A DNA stretch of 62,829 bases from Nocardiaceae bacterium (GTDB lineage Bacteria; Actinomycetota; Actinomycetes; Mycobacteriales; Mycobacteriaceae): the NCBI GenBank assembly GCA_021372355.1, contig JAJFUQ010000013.1, positions 1 to 62,829 on the forward strand, in the 5' to 3' direction. The notes below the pieces were generated by a model, which saw only the letters and a program-made list of their open reading frames with translations, had not been told where the DNA came from and did not search any database. Below, one piece after another: positions 54,756 to 62,829 of this stretch. Positions within the stretch are counted from its first letter, which is position 1; every line of letters begins with the position of its first letter. The position numbers were made by a program, and so were the translations under genes.

Positions 54756-56834
54756 GTGACCTCGCTCCGCATGCAAGCAGATGTCCTTCTCACCCAACTC
54801 GCCGGCGACAACGCTCGTCTGCGGGACGACCAGTGGACCGCGATCGAGGCGCTCGTCGAACACAGGAGACGGGCGCTCGTCGTCCAACGCACGGGATGGG
54901 GAAAGTCCGCGGTCTACTTCATCGCGGCAAAGCTGTTGCGCAGCGCCGGCCGCGGACCGACGGTCATCATCTCTCCCCTGCTCGCGCTCATGCGCAACCA
55001 GGTGGCCGCCGCGGAACGCGCCGGAGTTGTTGCGGAGACGATCAATTCGGGCAACATGACCGAATGGCAGTCGATCCATGGGCGCGTGGCGGCGGGTGAG
55101 TTGGACGTGTTGCTCATCAGCCCAGAACGGCTCAACAACCCGGACTTCCGGGACAACGTGCTCCCCCACCTGGCCGCGGATGCCGGCATGGTCGTCGTCG
55201 ATGAAGCGCACTGCGTGTCCGACTGGGGTCACGACTTCCGGCCTGACTACCGCCGTATCCGAACGCTTCTCGGGGATCTACCGTCGGGCACGCCGGTGCT
55301 CGCCACGACTGCGACTGCGAACAACCGCGTCGTTGCGGACATCGCCGAGCAGCTGGGCGTCGGAGACACGGCGGAAACGCTCGTTCTCCGTGGCGGTCTG
55401 GACCGCACGAGTCTGCACCTTTCCGTCGTGAAACTGCAGAGCGGAACGCAGCGTGTGGCCTGGCTCGTACAGAACCTGAAGAACCTGCCGGGCAGCGGAA
55501 TCATCTACTCTCTGACAGTCGCGGGCGCCGAAGACCTCGCGTCGGTGTTGTCGGAGCAGGGCTATCCGGTGCGCGCCTACACCGGCAAAACCGATCCCAG
55601 CGAGCGGGAGACGCTCGAACAGGATCTGCTGGCCAACCGCGTGAAAGCGCTGGTCGCGACGTCGGCACTCGGCATGGGCTTCGACAAACCCGACCTCGGC
55701 TTCGTCGTGCATGTCGGAGCTCCGTCGTCGCCGATCGCCTACTACCAGCAGGTCGGCCGCGCGGGGCGCGGCGCCGAGCGCGCGGAAGTTCTGCTGATGC
55801 CCGGCGCCGAGGACCGGGACATCTGGAAGTACTTCGCCTCCGTGGCGTTTCCGCCGGAGCGGATGGTTCGCGACGTCCTCGACGCGCTCGACCACGAGCG
55901 CCCACAGTCGACGCCGGCATTGGAACCCCGCGTCGACCTCAACCGCAGCCGACTCGAAATGGTGCTCAAAGTCCTCGACGTCGACGGGGCGGTCCGCCGG
56001 GTTCAGGGAGGTTGGATCGCTACCGGCGAGCCGTGGAACTACGACGCCGACCGCTATCAGCGACTCGAGCAGGCGCGCATGTCCGAGCAGCAAGCGATGC
56101 TCGATTTCGTCGCCACATCGGGCTGTCGCATGAACTTCCTGCGCTCCCAACTCGACGATCCCGAACTCAACGGCGCACCGTGCGGTCGGTGCGACAACTG
56201 CACCGGCCCGCAGTTCTCGGCAGCGGTCGACGCGGACGCGGCAGCTGCCGCCAATGACCGCCTGACCCGGCCGGGCATCGACCTCGAACCGCGGAAGCAG
56301 TGGCCGTCGGGTTTGGCGAACCTGGGGATCTCGTTGAAGGGCCGCATCACGACCGGTGCCGAACCCGGACGAGCGATCGGTCGGCTCACGGACCTCGGCT
56401 GGGGCCAGCGCCTGCGTCCGGTCGTCGACGGCGCCGATGCCCCCGTCGACGAATCGGTGGTCAGCGCGGCAATCCAGGTTTTGAAGGCATGGACGTGGAA
56501 CGAACGCCCGGTCGCCGTCCTGGGTCTCGACACCGGCAGCCATCCGATGCTGGTTCAGTCCCTCACCTCGCGGCTCGCTGCGCTCGGCCGACTCGACGAC
56601 CTCGGTTTCATGCGGCTCCGCGACGACCATCGGGGCACGTCAGCGCAGAATTCGGCGTACCGGGTCGCTGCCCTTCTCGACGCGTGGGACGTTCCGCCGC
56701 TGCCCGAGCACGGCCCCATCCTCCTCGTCGCACCGCGGACCGACACCGGATGGACGCTCGCCTTGGCCGCGCATGCTCTCCGACAGTCCGGCGCACAAGC
56801 GGTGTTGCCGTTTGCCGTCGCGGCGGTGAGCTGA
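54756..56834 (+). CDS. RecQ-family ATP-dependent DNA helicase
   Basis: The 692-residue protein has Walker A QRTGWGKS (K50), DEAH (149-152) with the aromatic-rich loop SDWGHDFRPDY, the motif QVGRAGRG, and a zinc site ending CGRCDNC. Instead of an HRDC domain it has a long C-terminal region (about 500-692) with ILLVAPRTDTGWTLALAA, resembling the phosphoribosyltransferase-like tails of actinobacterial RecQ proteins. It unwinds recombination and repair intermediates. Confidence 0.9.
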   Translation: MTSLRMQADVLLTQLAGDNARLRDDQWTAIEALVEHRRRALVVQRTGWGKSAVYFIAAKLLRSAGRGPTVIISPLLALMRNQVAAAERAGVVAETINSGNMTEWQSIHGRVAAGELDVLLISPERLNNPDFRDNVLPHLAADAGMVVVDEAHCVSDWGHDFRPDYRRIRTLLGDLPSGTPVLATTATANNRVVADIAEQLGVGDTAETLVLRGGLDRTSLHLSVVKLQSGTQRVAWLVQNLKNLPGSGIIYSLTVAGAEDLASVLSEQGYPVRAYTGKTDPSERETLEQDLLANRVKALVATSALGMGFDKPDLGFVVHVGAPSSPIAYYQQVGRAGRGAERAEVLLMPGAEDRDIWKYFASVAFPPERMVRDVLDALDHERPQSTPALEPRVDLNRSRLEMVLKVLDVDGAVRRVQGGWIATGEPWNYDADRYQRLEQARMSEQQAMLDFVATSGCRMNFLRSQLDDPELNGAPCGRCDNCTGPQFSAAVDADAAAAANDRLTRPGIDLEPRKQWPSGLANLGISLKGRITTGAEPGRAIGRLTDLGWGQRLRPVVDGADAPVDESVVSAAIQVLKAWTWNERPVAVLGLDTGSHPMLVQSLTSRLAALGRLDDLGFMRLRDDHRGTSAQNSAYRVAALLDAWDVPPLPEHGPILLVAPRTDTGWTLALAAHALRQSGAQAVLPFAVAAVS

Positions 56835-56839
56835 GAAAC

Positions 56840-56874
56840 CACGAATGCCGCGGTCGATGACCGCGGCATTCGTG
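56840..56874. terminator. Bidirectional hairpin terminator
   Basis: CACGAATGCCGCGGTC and its perfect complement form a 16-bp stem with loop GAT, between the RecQ-like gene and the convergent L,D-transpeptidase gene. Confidence 0.88.
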
Positions 56875-56893
56875 AGACGTGCTGTGTGGCTGA

Positions 56894-57496
56894 CTACTTG
56901 ACTACCTCGACGGCGTCGCCGACCTGCAGGTAGTTGTAGAAGTGCTTCGCTCCGTCCGGCGTCATCCGGATGCAGCCGTGCGACTTGTACCAGCCCGGTC
57001 GCGAGTTGTCGGTGGTGTTCATGGCGTGGAATGCCATGTCCCCGTTGAAGAAGATCGCCCAGTACATGTCGGCGTGGTGCATCGTGCTCCAGTGGTACGG
57101 CTCCTTCAGGAACACGTGCGTCACGGCGACAGGGGTGTCGAACCCGGGGCGGCCGGTCGAGATCGGGGTCGGGCCCCACACCGTCTTGCCGTGGCCGTCC
57201 ATCAGCCAGGCACGCTGGGTGTGCTTCTCGACGCATGCCTTGACACCGGGTGCCCGGCACGGAGCGTTGTCCTTGGGCAGTACGCGCTTGAGTTCCGCCG
57301 GCAGCTGGACGCTGTCCCAGCTCTTTACCAGAGGCGCGGCGCCGGGGATGTCCGGGCCAGCCGACACGTCCGGGCCATGACCTGACGGCCACGCCGGTGC
57401 GGCCTGCGATGGCGCTGCCAGCACCAGCGTCGCAAGGACGCCCAGCGCGAGCACGAAGAATCGGGCCAACGCAGTTATGAATCGCTTGGCAAACAT
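56894..57496 (-). CDS. L,D-transpeptidase (YkuD fold), secreted
   Basis: The 200-residue protein from ATG 57496 has a signal peptide ending near SQAAP. The catalytic motif is H157 in AFHAMN and SHGCIRM (S172, H173, C175, R177). Two cysteines (C80, C88) lie in the connecting part. It makes 3-3 peptide cross-links or attaches molecules to peptidoglycan. GAGAGG lies ten bases upstream. A dyad AAATGGT-CGTT-ACCATTT is in the leader at 57538-57555. Confidence 0.92.
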   Translation of the reverse strand: MFAKRFITALARFFVLALGVLATLVLAAPSQAAPAWPSGHGPDVSAGPDIPGAAPLVKSWDSVQLPAELKRVLPKDNAPCRAPGVKACVEKHTQRAWLMDGHGKTVWGPTPISTGRPGFDTPVAVTHVFLKEPYHWSTMHHADMYWAIFFNGDMAFHAMNTTDNSRPGWYKSHGCIRMTPDGAKHFYNYLQVGDAVEVVK

Positions 57497-57537
57497 GAAA
57501 TGTCGACCTCTCACTCGCCTGACGCTGAGTGTGGAGA

Positions 57538-57555
57538 AAATGGTCGTTACCATTT
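57538..57555. promoter_or_regulatory. 18-bp dyad in the L,D-transpeptidase leader
   Basis: AAATGGT, four bases, ACCATTT; it may be an operator or a small hairpin. The 57497-57691 gap shows no other gene. Confidence 0.4.
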
Positions 57556-57691
57556 CGCCGCATTTTTCAGCGTCGTCGCGCAAACGCTCCGCGAACTGAA
57601 ACTCTGTCGCGAAGAACGTTAAGGGAGTTACGAGAGGCGCAGGACTACTTGGAATAACACCTTTGTCGCATTGCGGTCGCGTTTCCGCGCG

Positions 57692-58852
57692 TCACTGGAG
57701 TGTTGTGAATTCCGTTACCGCTTCGATGACGTGATCGATATGTTCGTCGGTCATTGCAGCCCACAATGGCAAGCGCACAAGCCGCGACGCGAAGTCCGCA
57801 CTCTTGCGGCACGTGGTCCCCACGCGACCGAATTTCAGGCCCGCCGGGCTGCTGTCGAGCGGCACATAGTGGAATGCGGCGCCGACTCCGCGTGCCCGCA
57901 GGTGGGTCAGCAGGTCGTCCTGCGTATCCGCGTTCGGGGCGAGCAAGTAGAACAGGTGCGCGGTGTGCCCGCGGTCGGTAGGCACCGACATCGGCTGGAA
58001 TCCGTTGTCCGCCGCCCACTTCGGCAATGCCGCGGCGTAGGAATCCCACACGTGGTGACGGCCGGCCTGAATGGTGTCGAATTCGGCGAGCTGGGCGTCG
58101 AGAACGGCGGCGTTGAATTCGCTCGGCAGATAGCTCGAGCCGATTTCCTGCCACGAGTACTTGTCGACCTGACCGCGCATGAATCGTGCCCGGTCGGTGC
58201 CCTTCTCGCGAATGATCTCGGCCCGGCCGATCAAAACGCTGTCATTGGTGAGGAGCGCGCCGCCTTCACCACAGTGAATGTTCTTGGTGTCATGGAAGCT
58301 GAGCGTGCCCATCGTGCCGATGGTGCCGAGTTGCTGACCGCGCCAGGTCCCGCCGAGACCGTGTGCGTTGTCCTCGATGACCGCCAGGCCGTAGCGACGC
58401 GAAAGCGCAAGCAGCCCTTCCATATCCGCTGCGACACCGCCGTAGTGCATGACGATGACGGCAACCGTGCGGTTCGTAATGGCAGCTTCGACCGACTCCG
58501 GGTCGAGGTTTCCGGTCGTCGGGTCGATATCCGCGAACACACAGGTCGCGCCGCGCAGAGCGACCGCGGCCGCCATCGACGGGAACGTGAAGCTCGGAAC
58601 GATGACCTCGTCGTCCGGACCCAGCTCGAGCAGCAGCGCGGCAAGCTCCAGCGCGTGCGTGCATGACGTCGTGAGAAGAGCATGTTCCGCTGTGGTGATG
58701 CGTTTGAGACGGGCGGTCGCCGATGCGGTGAACGGACCATCTCCATGAGCATGACCGGAATCGAGCACGGCCAGCACGTTGTCGCGCTCCGCCTTGCTCT
58801 TGTAGGGGTGACTCAACGCCACTCTCAACGGAGCCACCGTATTTCCTGACAT
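57692..58852 (-). CDS. DegT/DnrJ/EryC1 sugar aminotransferase, WecE/RffA-like
   Basis: The 386-residue PLP enzyme has the internal lysine K190 in SFHDTKNIHCGEGG, as in dTDP-4-amino-4,6-dideoxygalactose transaminase. Other motifs are FTFPSMAAAVALRGATCVF and EDNAHGLGG. GGGAGG lies five bases before ATG 58852. It would aminate the 4-keto group of a dTDP-6-deoxyhexose. It is the last gene of the Gtr-like operon, so its product sugar is probably used by the neighbouring glycosyltransferases. Confidence 0.88.
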   Translation of the reverse strand: MSGNTVAPLRVALSHPYKSKAERDNVLAVLDSGHAHGDGPFTASATARLKRITTAEHALLTTSCTHALELAALLLELGPDDEVIVPSFTFPSMAAAVALRGATCVFADIDPTTGNLDPESVEAAITNRTVAVIVMHYGGVAADMEGLLALSRRYGLAVIEDNAHGLGGTWRGQQLGTIGTMGTLSFHDTKNIHCGEGGALLTNDSVLIGRAEIIREKGTDRARFMRGQVDKYSWQEIGSSYLPSEFNAAVLDAQLAEFDTIQAGRHHVWDSYAAALPKWAADNGFQPMSVPTDRGHTAHLFYLLAPNADTQDDLLTHLRARGVGAAFHYVPLDSSPAGLKFGRVGTTCRKSADFASRLVRLPLWAAMTDEHIDHVIEAVTEFTTLQ

Positions 58853-58865
58853 GCCCGCCTCCCGG

Positions 58866-59879
58866 CTACTGCTCGACCGGCCCGACCGCGGCGACCGCTT
58901 CGTTGCGGCGAGCCGTGGTCCCGGTTACAGGGGATTCGACGGTTAAGTAGAGCGGACGCCCGATTAATACGTGGAGCGCCACGCCGAGATATTCCGCAAC
59001 GATACCGATCGAAAAGAGAATGGCGCCCGAGCACACTAATTGCAGAACAATTGTCGAAGCCCAGCCCGGTTCATCCTCGCCACCGAAAATTGTCGACACC
59101 GTGACATACGCGGCAAATAAAAGGCCCGATAATGCGAGCAACATTCCCAGCGCGCTGACGAACCGCAGGCCGCGCGTACCGCTGGAAAGGAACATCTTCC
59201 AGAACAGCGCAAACAAGGACTTGTAGTTGTAGCCGGAAACCTCGCGCCCTTCGGCACGCAGCACCACCGGCGCCGTGGCCGTGCGACCGACGACCCAGGT
59301 CAGCGCGACGTCGAGATAAACACCCGACGCGGTGACTTTCGCCAATTGCCGACCGATGTCGCCGCGAATGAGGCGGAAGCTCTGGAATTCGACCGACTGC
59401 GGCAGTCCGCACATCACTGAAAGCGTCCGCTTGGCGGCACGCGAGGTGAAGTTGCGCATGAATCCGTGCGGCGGACGGTTGGTCGGATTCGAGAACACGA
59501 GGCTTACGCGTTCGCGCAACGCGGTGTCGAGGAACGTGGCGATGAACGCGGGGTCGTGCTGACCGTCCTCGTCCATGGTGACGATCCACTCGGCTTTCGA
59601 CGCCACCATCCCCGCGATGGTCGCGGCGTCCTGGCCGTAGTTGCGGCTCAACCACACGACGTCGACGAAGTCGTAGTCCTGCTCCAGTGCGGACAGCACC
59701 AGGTCCGAACGGTCCGGACCGTGGTCGTGAACGAGAACGACGTCCGACACCACGAAACGGTGGCCATCGGGGGTCGTCGTCGGCCGCGTGTACTGCTTCA
59801 ACTCCTCGACGAGACCCGCGATGGTCTGCTCGCCGCGGTAGATGGGAACGACCACCGAGACTGTGATCACTTCACTCAT
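58866..59879 (-). CDS. GtrB/DPM1-like membrane glycosyltransferase
   Basis: The 337-residue family 2 enzyme has the catalytic motif TMDEDGQHDP (about 100-110) and two C-terminal membrane helices (ALGMLLALSGLLFAAYVTV and LVCSGAILFSIGIVAEYLG). Such enzymes load a sugar onto polyprenyl phosphate. The start overlaps the membrane-protein stop (ATGA). It sits between that gene and the aminotransferase. Confidence 0.9.
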   Translation of the reverse strand: MSEVITVSVVVPIYRGEQTIAGLVEELKQYTRPTTTPDGHRFVVSDVVLVHDHGPDRSDLVLSALEQDYDFVDVVWLSRNYGQDAATIAGMVASKAEWIVTMDEDGQHDPAFIATFLDTALRERVSLVFSNPTNRPPHGFMRNFTSRAAKRTLSVMCGLPQSVEFQSFRLIRGDIGRQLAKVTASGVYLDVALTWVVGRTATAPVVLRAEGREVSGYNYKSLFALFWKMFLSSGTRGLRFVSALGMLLALSGLLFAAYVTVSTIFGGEDEPGWASTIVLQLVCSGAILFSIGIVAEYLGVALHVLIGRPLYLTVESPVTGTTARRNEAVAAVGPVEQ

Positions 59880-62128
59880 ACGAGCGACTCCTCGAGCTCG
59901 CGTTCGACCGGCACGACCACGGGGTCCGCCGGCTCCGGCCGACGGCGCGACCGGATGTGCAGCACTTGCAGGATGGCGAGACCGAGCAGGCCGAGTACCG
60001 CGGTGGCGGCGCCGATCTTCCAGCCCGGGAACTCGTACGACACCTCGAGGTCCGCGTTGTTCGTGCCGGCCGGGATGTCGACCGTGATGAACTGTCCGAG
60101 CAGCGCGGTGTGCGGGACGATCTTGCCGTTGAGCGTGACGTGGTAGCCCGGCCAGTCCAGGCGCGCGAAGACGATGCGACCACCGTTCGCCGAGCTCACC
60201 CGAACGGAGCTCGTGTCATCGGTCTCGCCAGTCGACTGCGCGGTCACGCCCTGGGTGTCCGAGATGCGGCCGTTCCGCGTCGAGATCAGGCCGTCGTTGC
60301 GCTCGAGCACCGAGATGAACGCCTCATGTCCCGGGTACTTCGCCCAGTGCCAGCCGGCCGGAGCCGGTGTCTCGTCGACATTCGGGTACTGAAGCTTGTG
60401 CAGGACCACACGGTCGATCTTCATGAGGTCAACGAGCGTCTTGCCCGTCGACGGCTCGACCGTGAAGGCCCACTGGTAGGCCTCCGGGCACGTCGTGCCG
60501 TCCCACTTCATGCACAGGTGGAAGGCCATCGCCGCATAGCCGACCGGCGTGTAGCCGTTGGCATACGTCTGGTCGAGAGTCATCGGGATATTGCCCAAGG
60601 TCAACGACTGGAAATAGGCGGGATCGATCCCGCGGCCCTTGTGGTGCAAGGCGTCGGCGTTGACACCTGGAACTCGCGGCACCTGGCTCAGCTGCAAAGT
60701 CGTGCCCGTGAAGTGCGGGAACTGGGCGGCGAGTTCGGTCCGGTTCGCCGGAACCCCGAACGCGAGCGGGTGCGGATTCGCCTGACGGACCTGGATGCCC
60801 GCGATCGGCGCAACCGACAGGATGAGCAGCAGGCAGGTCGCAGCGGTTCCGCGACTGCGGGCCAGCCACAGCGCGGCGAGTCCGAGGGCGACGACGACAG
60901 CCACCGAACCGGCGTGCAGGAGCCAGTCCCGCGGCGCGGAAGCGATCGATCGGACGAACAGGAACACGATGAACCCACCGGCGACGGCGGCACGAGTGCG
61001 CCACGCGGCGAGCGTGCCGTACCGGCTGAGCAGCGTACACACGAGGATCAGCGCACCGAGGGCGAGCATCGGAAGAACACGGACGGGCCAGCGCAGCACG
61101 CCGATCGCCGCCGGTCCGGCGGTCCACGTCAGTGCCAGGCCCGCGAAGATCGCGATGCCGCACAGTTCACGAGCACCTTCGCGGGCACGCTTCCAGTCGA
61201 TGAACGCGAGAGCGGGGATCAGGAACCACGCGATGTAGACGACCGGCAGCGGGAAGATGATGCCGAACCACGACGAGAACGTCGGGTGGGTCGTCGGCAG
61301 GCTCGCGTTCAACGACTCCGACCACGGGATCGTCATCTGTCCGTCGTTGATGATGGTGTGGCTTCGGCGAAGGGTGACCGGCGCGGTCATGACGCCCGCG
61401 ATGTAGATGATCACGCACACAAGTGCGGCGCTCATCGCGACCGCCGCGAGTTTGGCCGAACCCTTCCAATGGCGTCGGTAGATCCATTCGCCGACGATGA
61501 CGGATGCGATCATCAACGCCGACTCGATGCCCGGCCAGATGTATCCGCAACCGATGGCGAAGAACAAGAAGGTGAAGACCGGAATCGGCCCGCTATGCCC
61601 GCGCGCGTAGCGAACACCGGATGCCCATGCGTGCGTCAACCACGCCGTTCCAGCGAGTCCGAGCACCCACGTCGCCTGGTCGAAGAACAGCATCCACCCG
61701 CTGAACGGGAACGCCACGGCCGCGACCGCCGCCCACTGCGGGCGGGCACCGTAGTTGAGGCACACGCGGAACACGCCGAGCGCGAGGATCAGCGAGTACA
61801 GAAGCTTCGCGAGCGTCGCGAGCAGCAGCAGATTGCTGAACGACGGCGCGAGCAGGTTGATGAGGAACTGCGGCGGATTGAAGATCGAACTCTGGCCCTC
61901 GACCAGGTAGTTGCCCGCCTGCCATTCCTCCGGCACGATCGTGGGAAAAGTGCCTTCGCGCAACATCTTTCCGACATGAACCCACAACGGGACGTACTGC
62001 AGTTCGCTGTCGTCGGTGTAGAAGTGCCGAATGTTGGCGAGCAGCACGGCCGCGTATCCGAGCGTGACGCCCACGAGTGAGACGGCGGCCCACCGCAGGT
62101 TCTGAGCTCTTGTCGTCTGGTCAGTCAT
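59876..62128 (-). CDS. Large polytopic membrane protein, GT-C/GtrC-like
   Basis: The 750-residue protein from ATG 62128 has about a dozen helices in the first 430 residues, a long extracytoplasmic domain (about 450-700) and one final helix before a charged tail. The first outer loop carries YTDDSELQYVP, an acidic motif placed as in GT-C glycosyltransferases. It may move the lipid-linked sugar onto an envelope acceptor. Family assignment is tentative; a structural role is possible. Confidence 0.65.
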   Translation of the reverse strand: MTDQTTRAQNLRWAAVSLVGVTLGYAAVLLANIRHFYTDDSELQYVPLWVHVGKMLREGTFPTIVPEEWQAGNYLVEGQSSIFNPPQFLINLLAPSFSNLLLLATLAKLLYSLILALGVFRVCLNYGARPQWAAVAAVAFPFSGWMLFFDQATWVLGLAGTAWLTHAWASGVRYARGHSGPIPVFTFLFFAIGCGYIWPGIESALMIASVIVGEWIYRRHWKGSAKLAAVAMSAALVCVIIYIAGVMTAPVTLRRSHTIINDGQMTIPWSESLNASLPTTHPTFSSWFGIIFPLPVVYIAWFLIPALAFIDWKRAREGARELCGIAIFAGLALTWTAGPAAIGVLRWPVRVLPMLALGALILVCTLLSRYGTLAAWRTRAAVAGGFIVFLFVRSIASAPRDWLLHAGSVAVVVALGLAALWLARSRGTAATCLLLILSVAPIAGIQVRQANPHPLAFGVPANRTELAAQFPHFTGTTLQLSQVPRVPGVNADALHHKGRGIDPAYFQSLTLGNIPMTLDQTYANGYTPVGYAAMAFHLCMKWDGTTCPEAYQWAFTVEPSTGKTLVDLMKIDRVVLHKLQYPNVDETPAPAGWHWAKYPGHEAFISVLERNDGLISTRNGRISDTQGVTAQSTGETDDTSSVRVSSANGGRIVFARLDWPGYHVTLNGKIVPHTALLGQFITVDIPAGTNNADLEVSYEFPGWKIGAATAVLGLLGLAILQVLHIRSRRRPEPADPVVVPVERELEESLV

Positions 62129-62288
62129 TAAGGCGTGTCTCCCAACTCCTGGCCGTAGCGAGCGGTAGTCAGGTGCGCGGAATGCAAGGCGGACGAGAAG
62201 CACATAGCGGAGCTATATGCGACGAGGACAACGCGGCAGGCCGTGTGCCTGGGTGCCGCGCAGTAGGTCGAGGAGTTGGGAGACATGC

Positions 62289-62732
62289 CTAGGTCCGTAC
62301 TGGTGAGCGGCGGAAAGAAATATGGCGGTGGCCGAAGAAACTGGCGATCGCGACCAAGCCGAGAACGACGAATTGCGAGGGAATCGGCGGCAGCCCGATG
62401 AGCGTCACGAAGACGAACATGAGCGCAATGTTCAGGACGAGGCCGGTCGAATTGACGCCCACGAATCGAACGAAGTCGCCCAGCACCCGGCCTCTGACCT
62501 TGAACACGAACGTGCGGTGCAGGCCGAACGCGATGACGATGCTGACGCAGTATGCGAGCACCACGGCGAGGCTGTAGAAGTGCTCGCCGAGGACCTTGAT
62601 CCATGCGACGAACGCCAGAAACCCGACGAGCGTGTTGATTCCGCCCACGACGAGGAAAGCGAATTGCTGAGAGGTCAGCAGTCCCCACACCCGACCGATG
62701 ACAGTCGGACGATCGAGCACTCCCCCATCCAC
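62289..62732 (-). CDS. GtrA-family membrane protein
   Basis: The 147-residue protein has four helices, opening QFAFLVVGGINTLVGFLAFVAW without its first glutamine shifted, and the family end GLVAIASFFGHRHISFRR. GtrA proteins are thought to flip polyprenyl-phosphate sugars. GTG 62732 is used. It is the first gene of the operon; 160 bases separate it from the large membrane protein, with no other gene seen between them. Confidence 0.9.
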   Translation of the reverse strand: MDGGVLDRPTVIGRVWGLLTSQQFAFLVVGGINTLVGFLAFVAWIKVLGEHFYSLAVVLAYCVSIVIAFGLHRTFVFKVRGRVLGDFVRFVGVNSTGLVLNIALMFVFVTLIGLPPIPSQFVVLGLVAIASFFGHRHISFRRSPVRT

Positions 62733-62829
62733 TCGGTCAGTGTTGCAGGAAAGTGATCGAATCCCGTGTGTGCGCTGTGGGGTGTCGGCGATCTCGTCCG
62801 ATTCGAATTTCGAGACACCTTCCGATCAG
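62733..62829. other. Right edge of the window
   Basis: No gene can be supported in these last 97 bases. The promoter of the GtrA-led operon should lie here on the minus strand but was not identified. Confidence 0.4.

Noticed and set aside
59957..62080. A 707-residue plus-strand frame opposite the large membrane protein
   Set aside because: It is a shadow made of Arg, Gln and Asp runs; the opposite strand encodes convincing transmembrane helices.

Overview
The window is about 63 % GC and reads as a chromosomal segment of a mycolic-acid actinobacterium (order Mycobacteriales; a Gordonia-, Williamsia- or Rhodococcus-like organism fits, but the genus cannot be fixed from sequence reading alone). 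The evidence is an MspA-type porin, MMPL and WS/DGAT lipid genes, MurT/GatD, a 7Fe FprB-type reductase, many GTG starts, and a backbone in the same order and relative orientation as Mycobacterium tuberculosis Rv3722c to Rv3708c: aspartate aminotransferase, dnaX, CFA-type methyltransferase, FAD oxidoreductase, SRPBCC protein, ybaB, recR, gatD-murT, leuA, ask-asd. Blocks of accessory genes are set into that backbone.

Layout. 1-1.1 kb: the tail of one IS481-type transposase and a second, badly frameshifted IS481 copy that ends at the 3' end of a tRNA-Ser(GGA). 1.2-10.4 kb: porin, SRP RNA, aminotransferase, WS/DGAT, HhH-GPD repair protein, an MMPL exporter on the other strand, dnaX, and a 53-residue orphan small protein with a strong ribosome binding site and a perfect terminator. 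10.4-16 kb: two TetR regulators and a divergent oxidation operon (di-iron PF10118 protein, flavin/2Fe-2S reductase, Baeyer-Villiger-type monooxygenase, SDR) with a duplicated 25-bp operator. 16-19.6 kb: fadA-fadB beta-oxidation pair. 19.6-25.7 kb: a DUF559 (VSR-like) nuclease gene bracketed by four copies of a 21-bp repeat, a patatin gene cut by an amber codon, an amidase, a lipoprotein, an MFS transporter and a decayed SGNH hydrolase. 25.7-33.5 kb: molybdopterin oxidoreductase, SRPBCC protein, methionine-salvage operon with a fused MtnA-MtnB, ACT-domain protein, and envelope or secreted proteins. 33.5-45.2 kb: lipid methylation pair, TetR, FprB plus AurF-type N-oxygenase, SRPBCC, ybaB-recR, DUF805, Gly-rich secreted protein, gatD-murT and an NlpC/P60 hydrolase. 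45.3-57.5 kb: leuA, a voltage-sensor-like membrane protein, a glycosyltransferase, ask-asd-chrA, a DUF222 HNH protein, a RecQ-like helicase and an L,D-transpeptidase. 57.7-62.7 kb: a minus-strand operon encoding GtrA, a large membrane protein, a GtrB-like glycosyltransferase and a WecE-type sugar aminotransferase.

Together the genes cover amino-acid supply (Asp, Lys/Thr/Met entry, Leu, methionine salvage), lipid turnover and modification, cell-wall construction and DNA repair. The features most worth a second look are the repeat-bracketed DUF559 cassette, the Gtr-plus-aminotransferase operon, the di-iron/BVMO oxidation operon with its paired operators, the orphan 53-residue protein, and an apparent excess of leaderless promoters, three of which use the upstream gene's TAG stop codon as part of the -10 hexamer.
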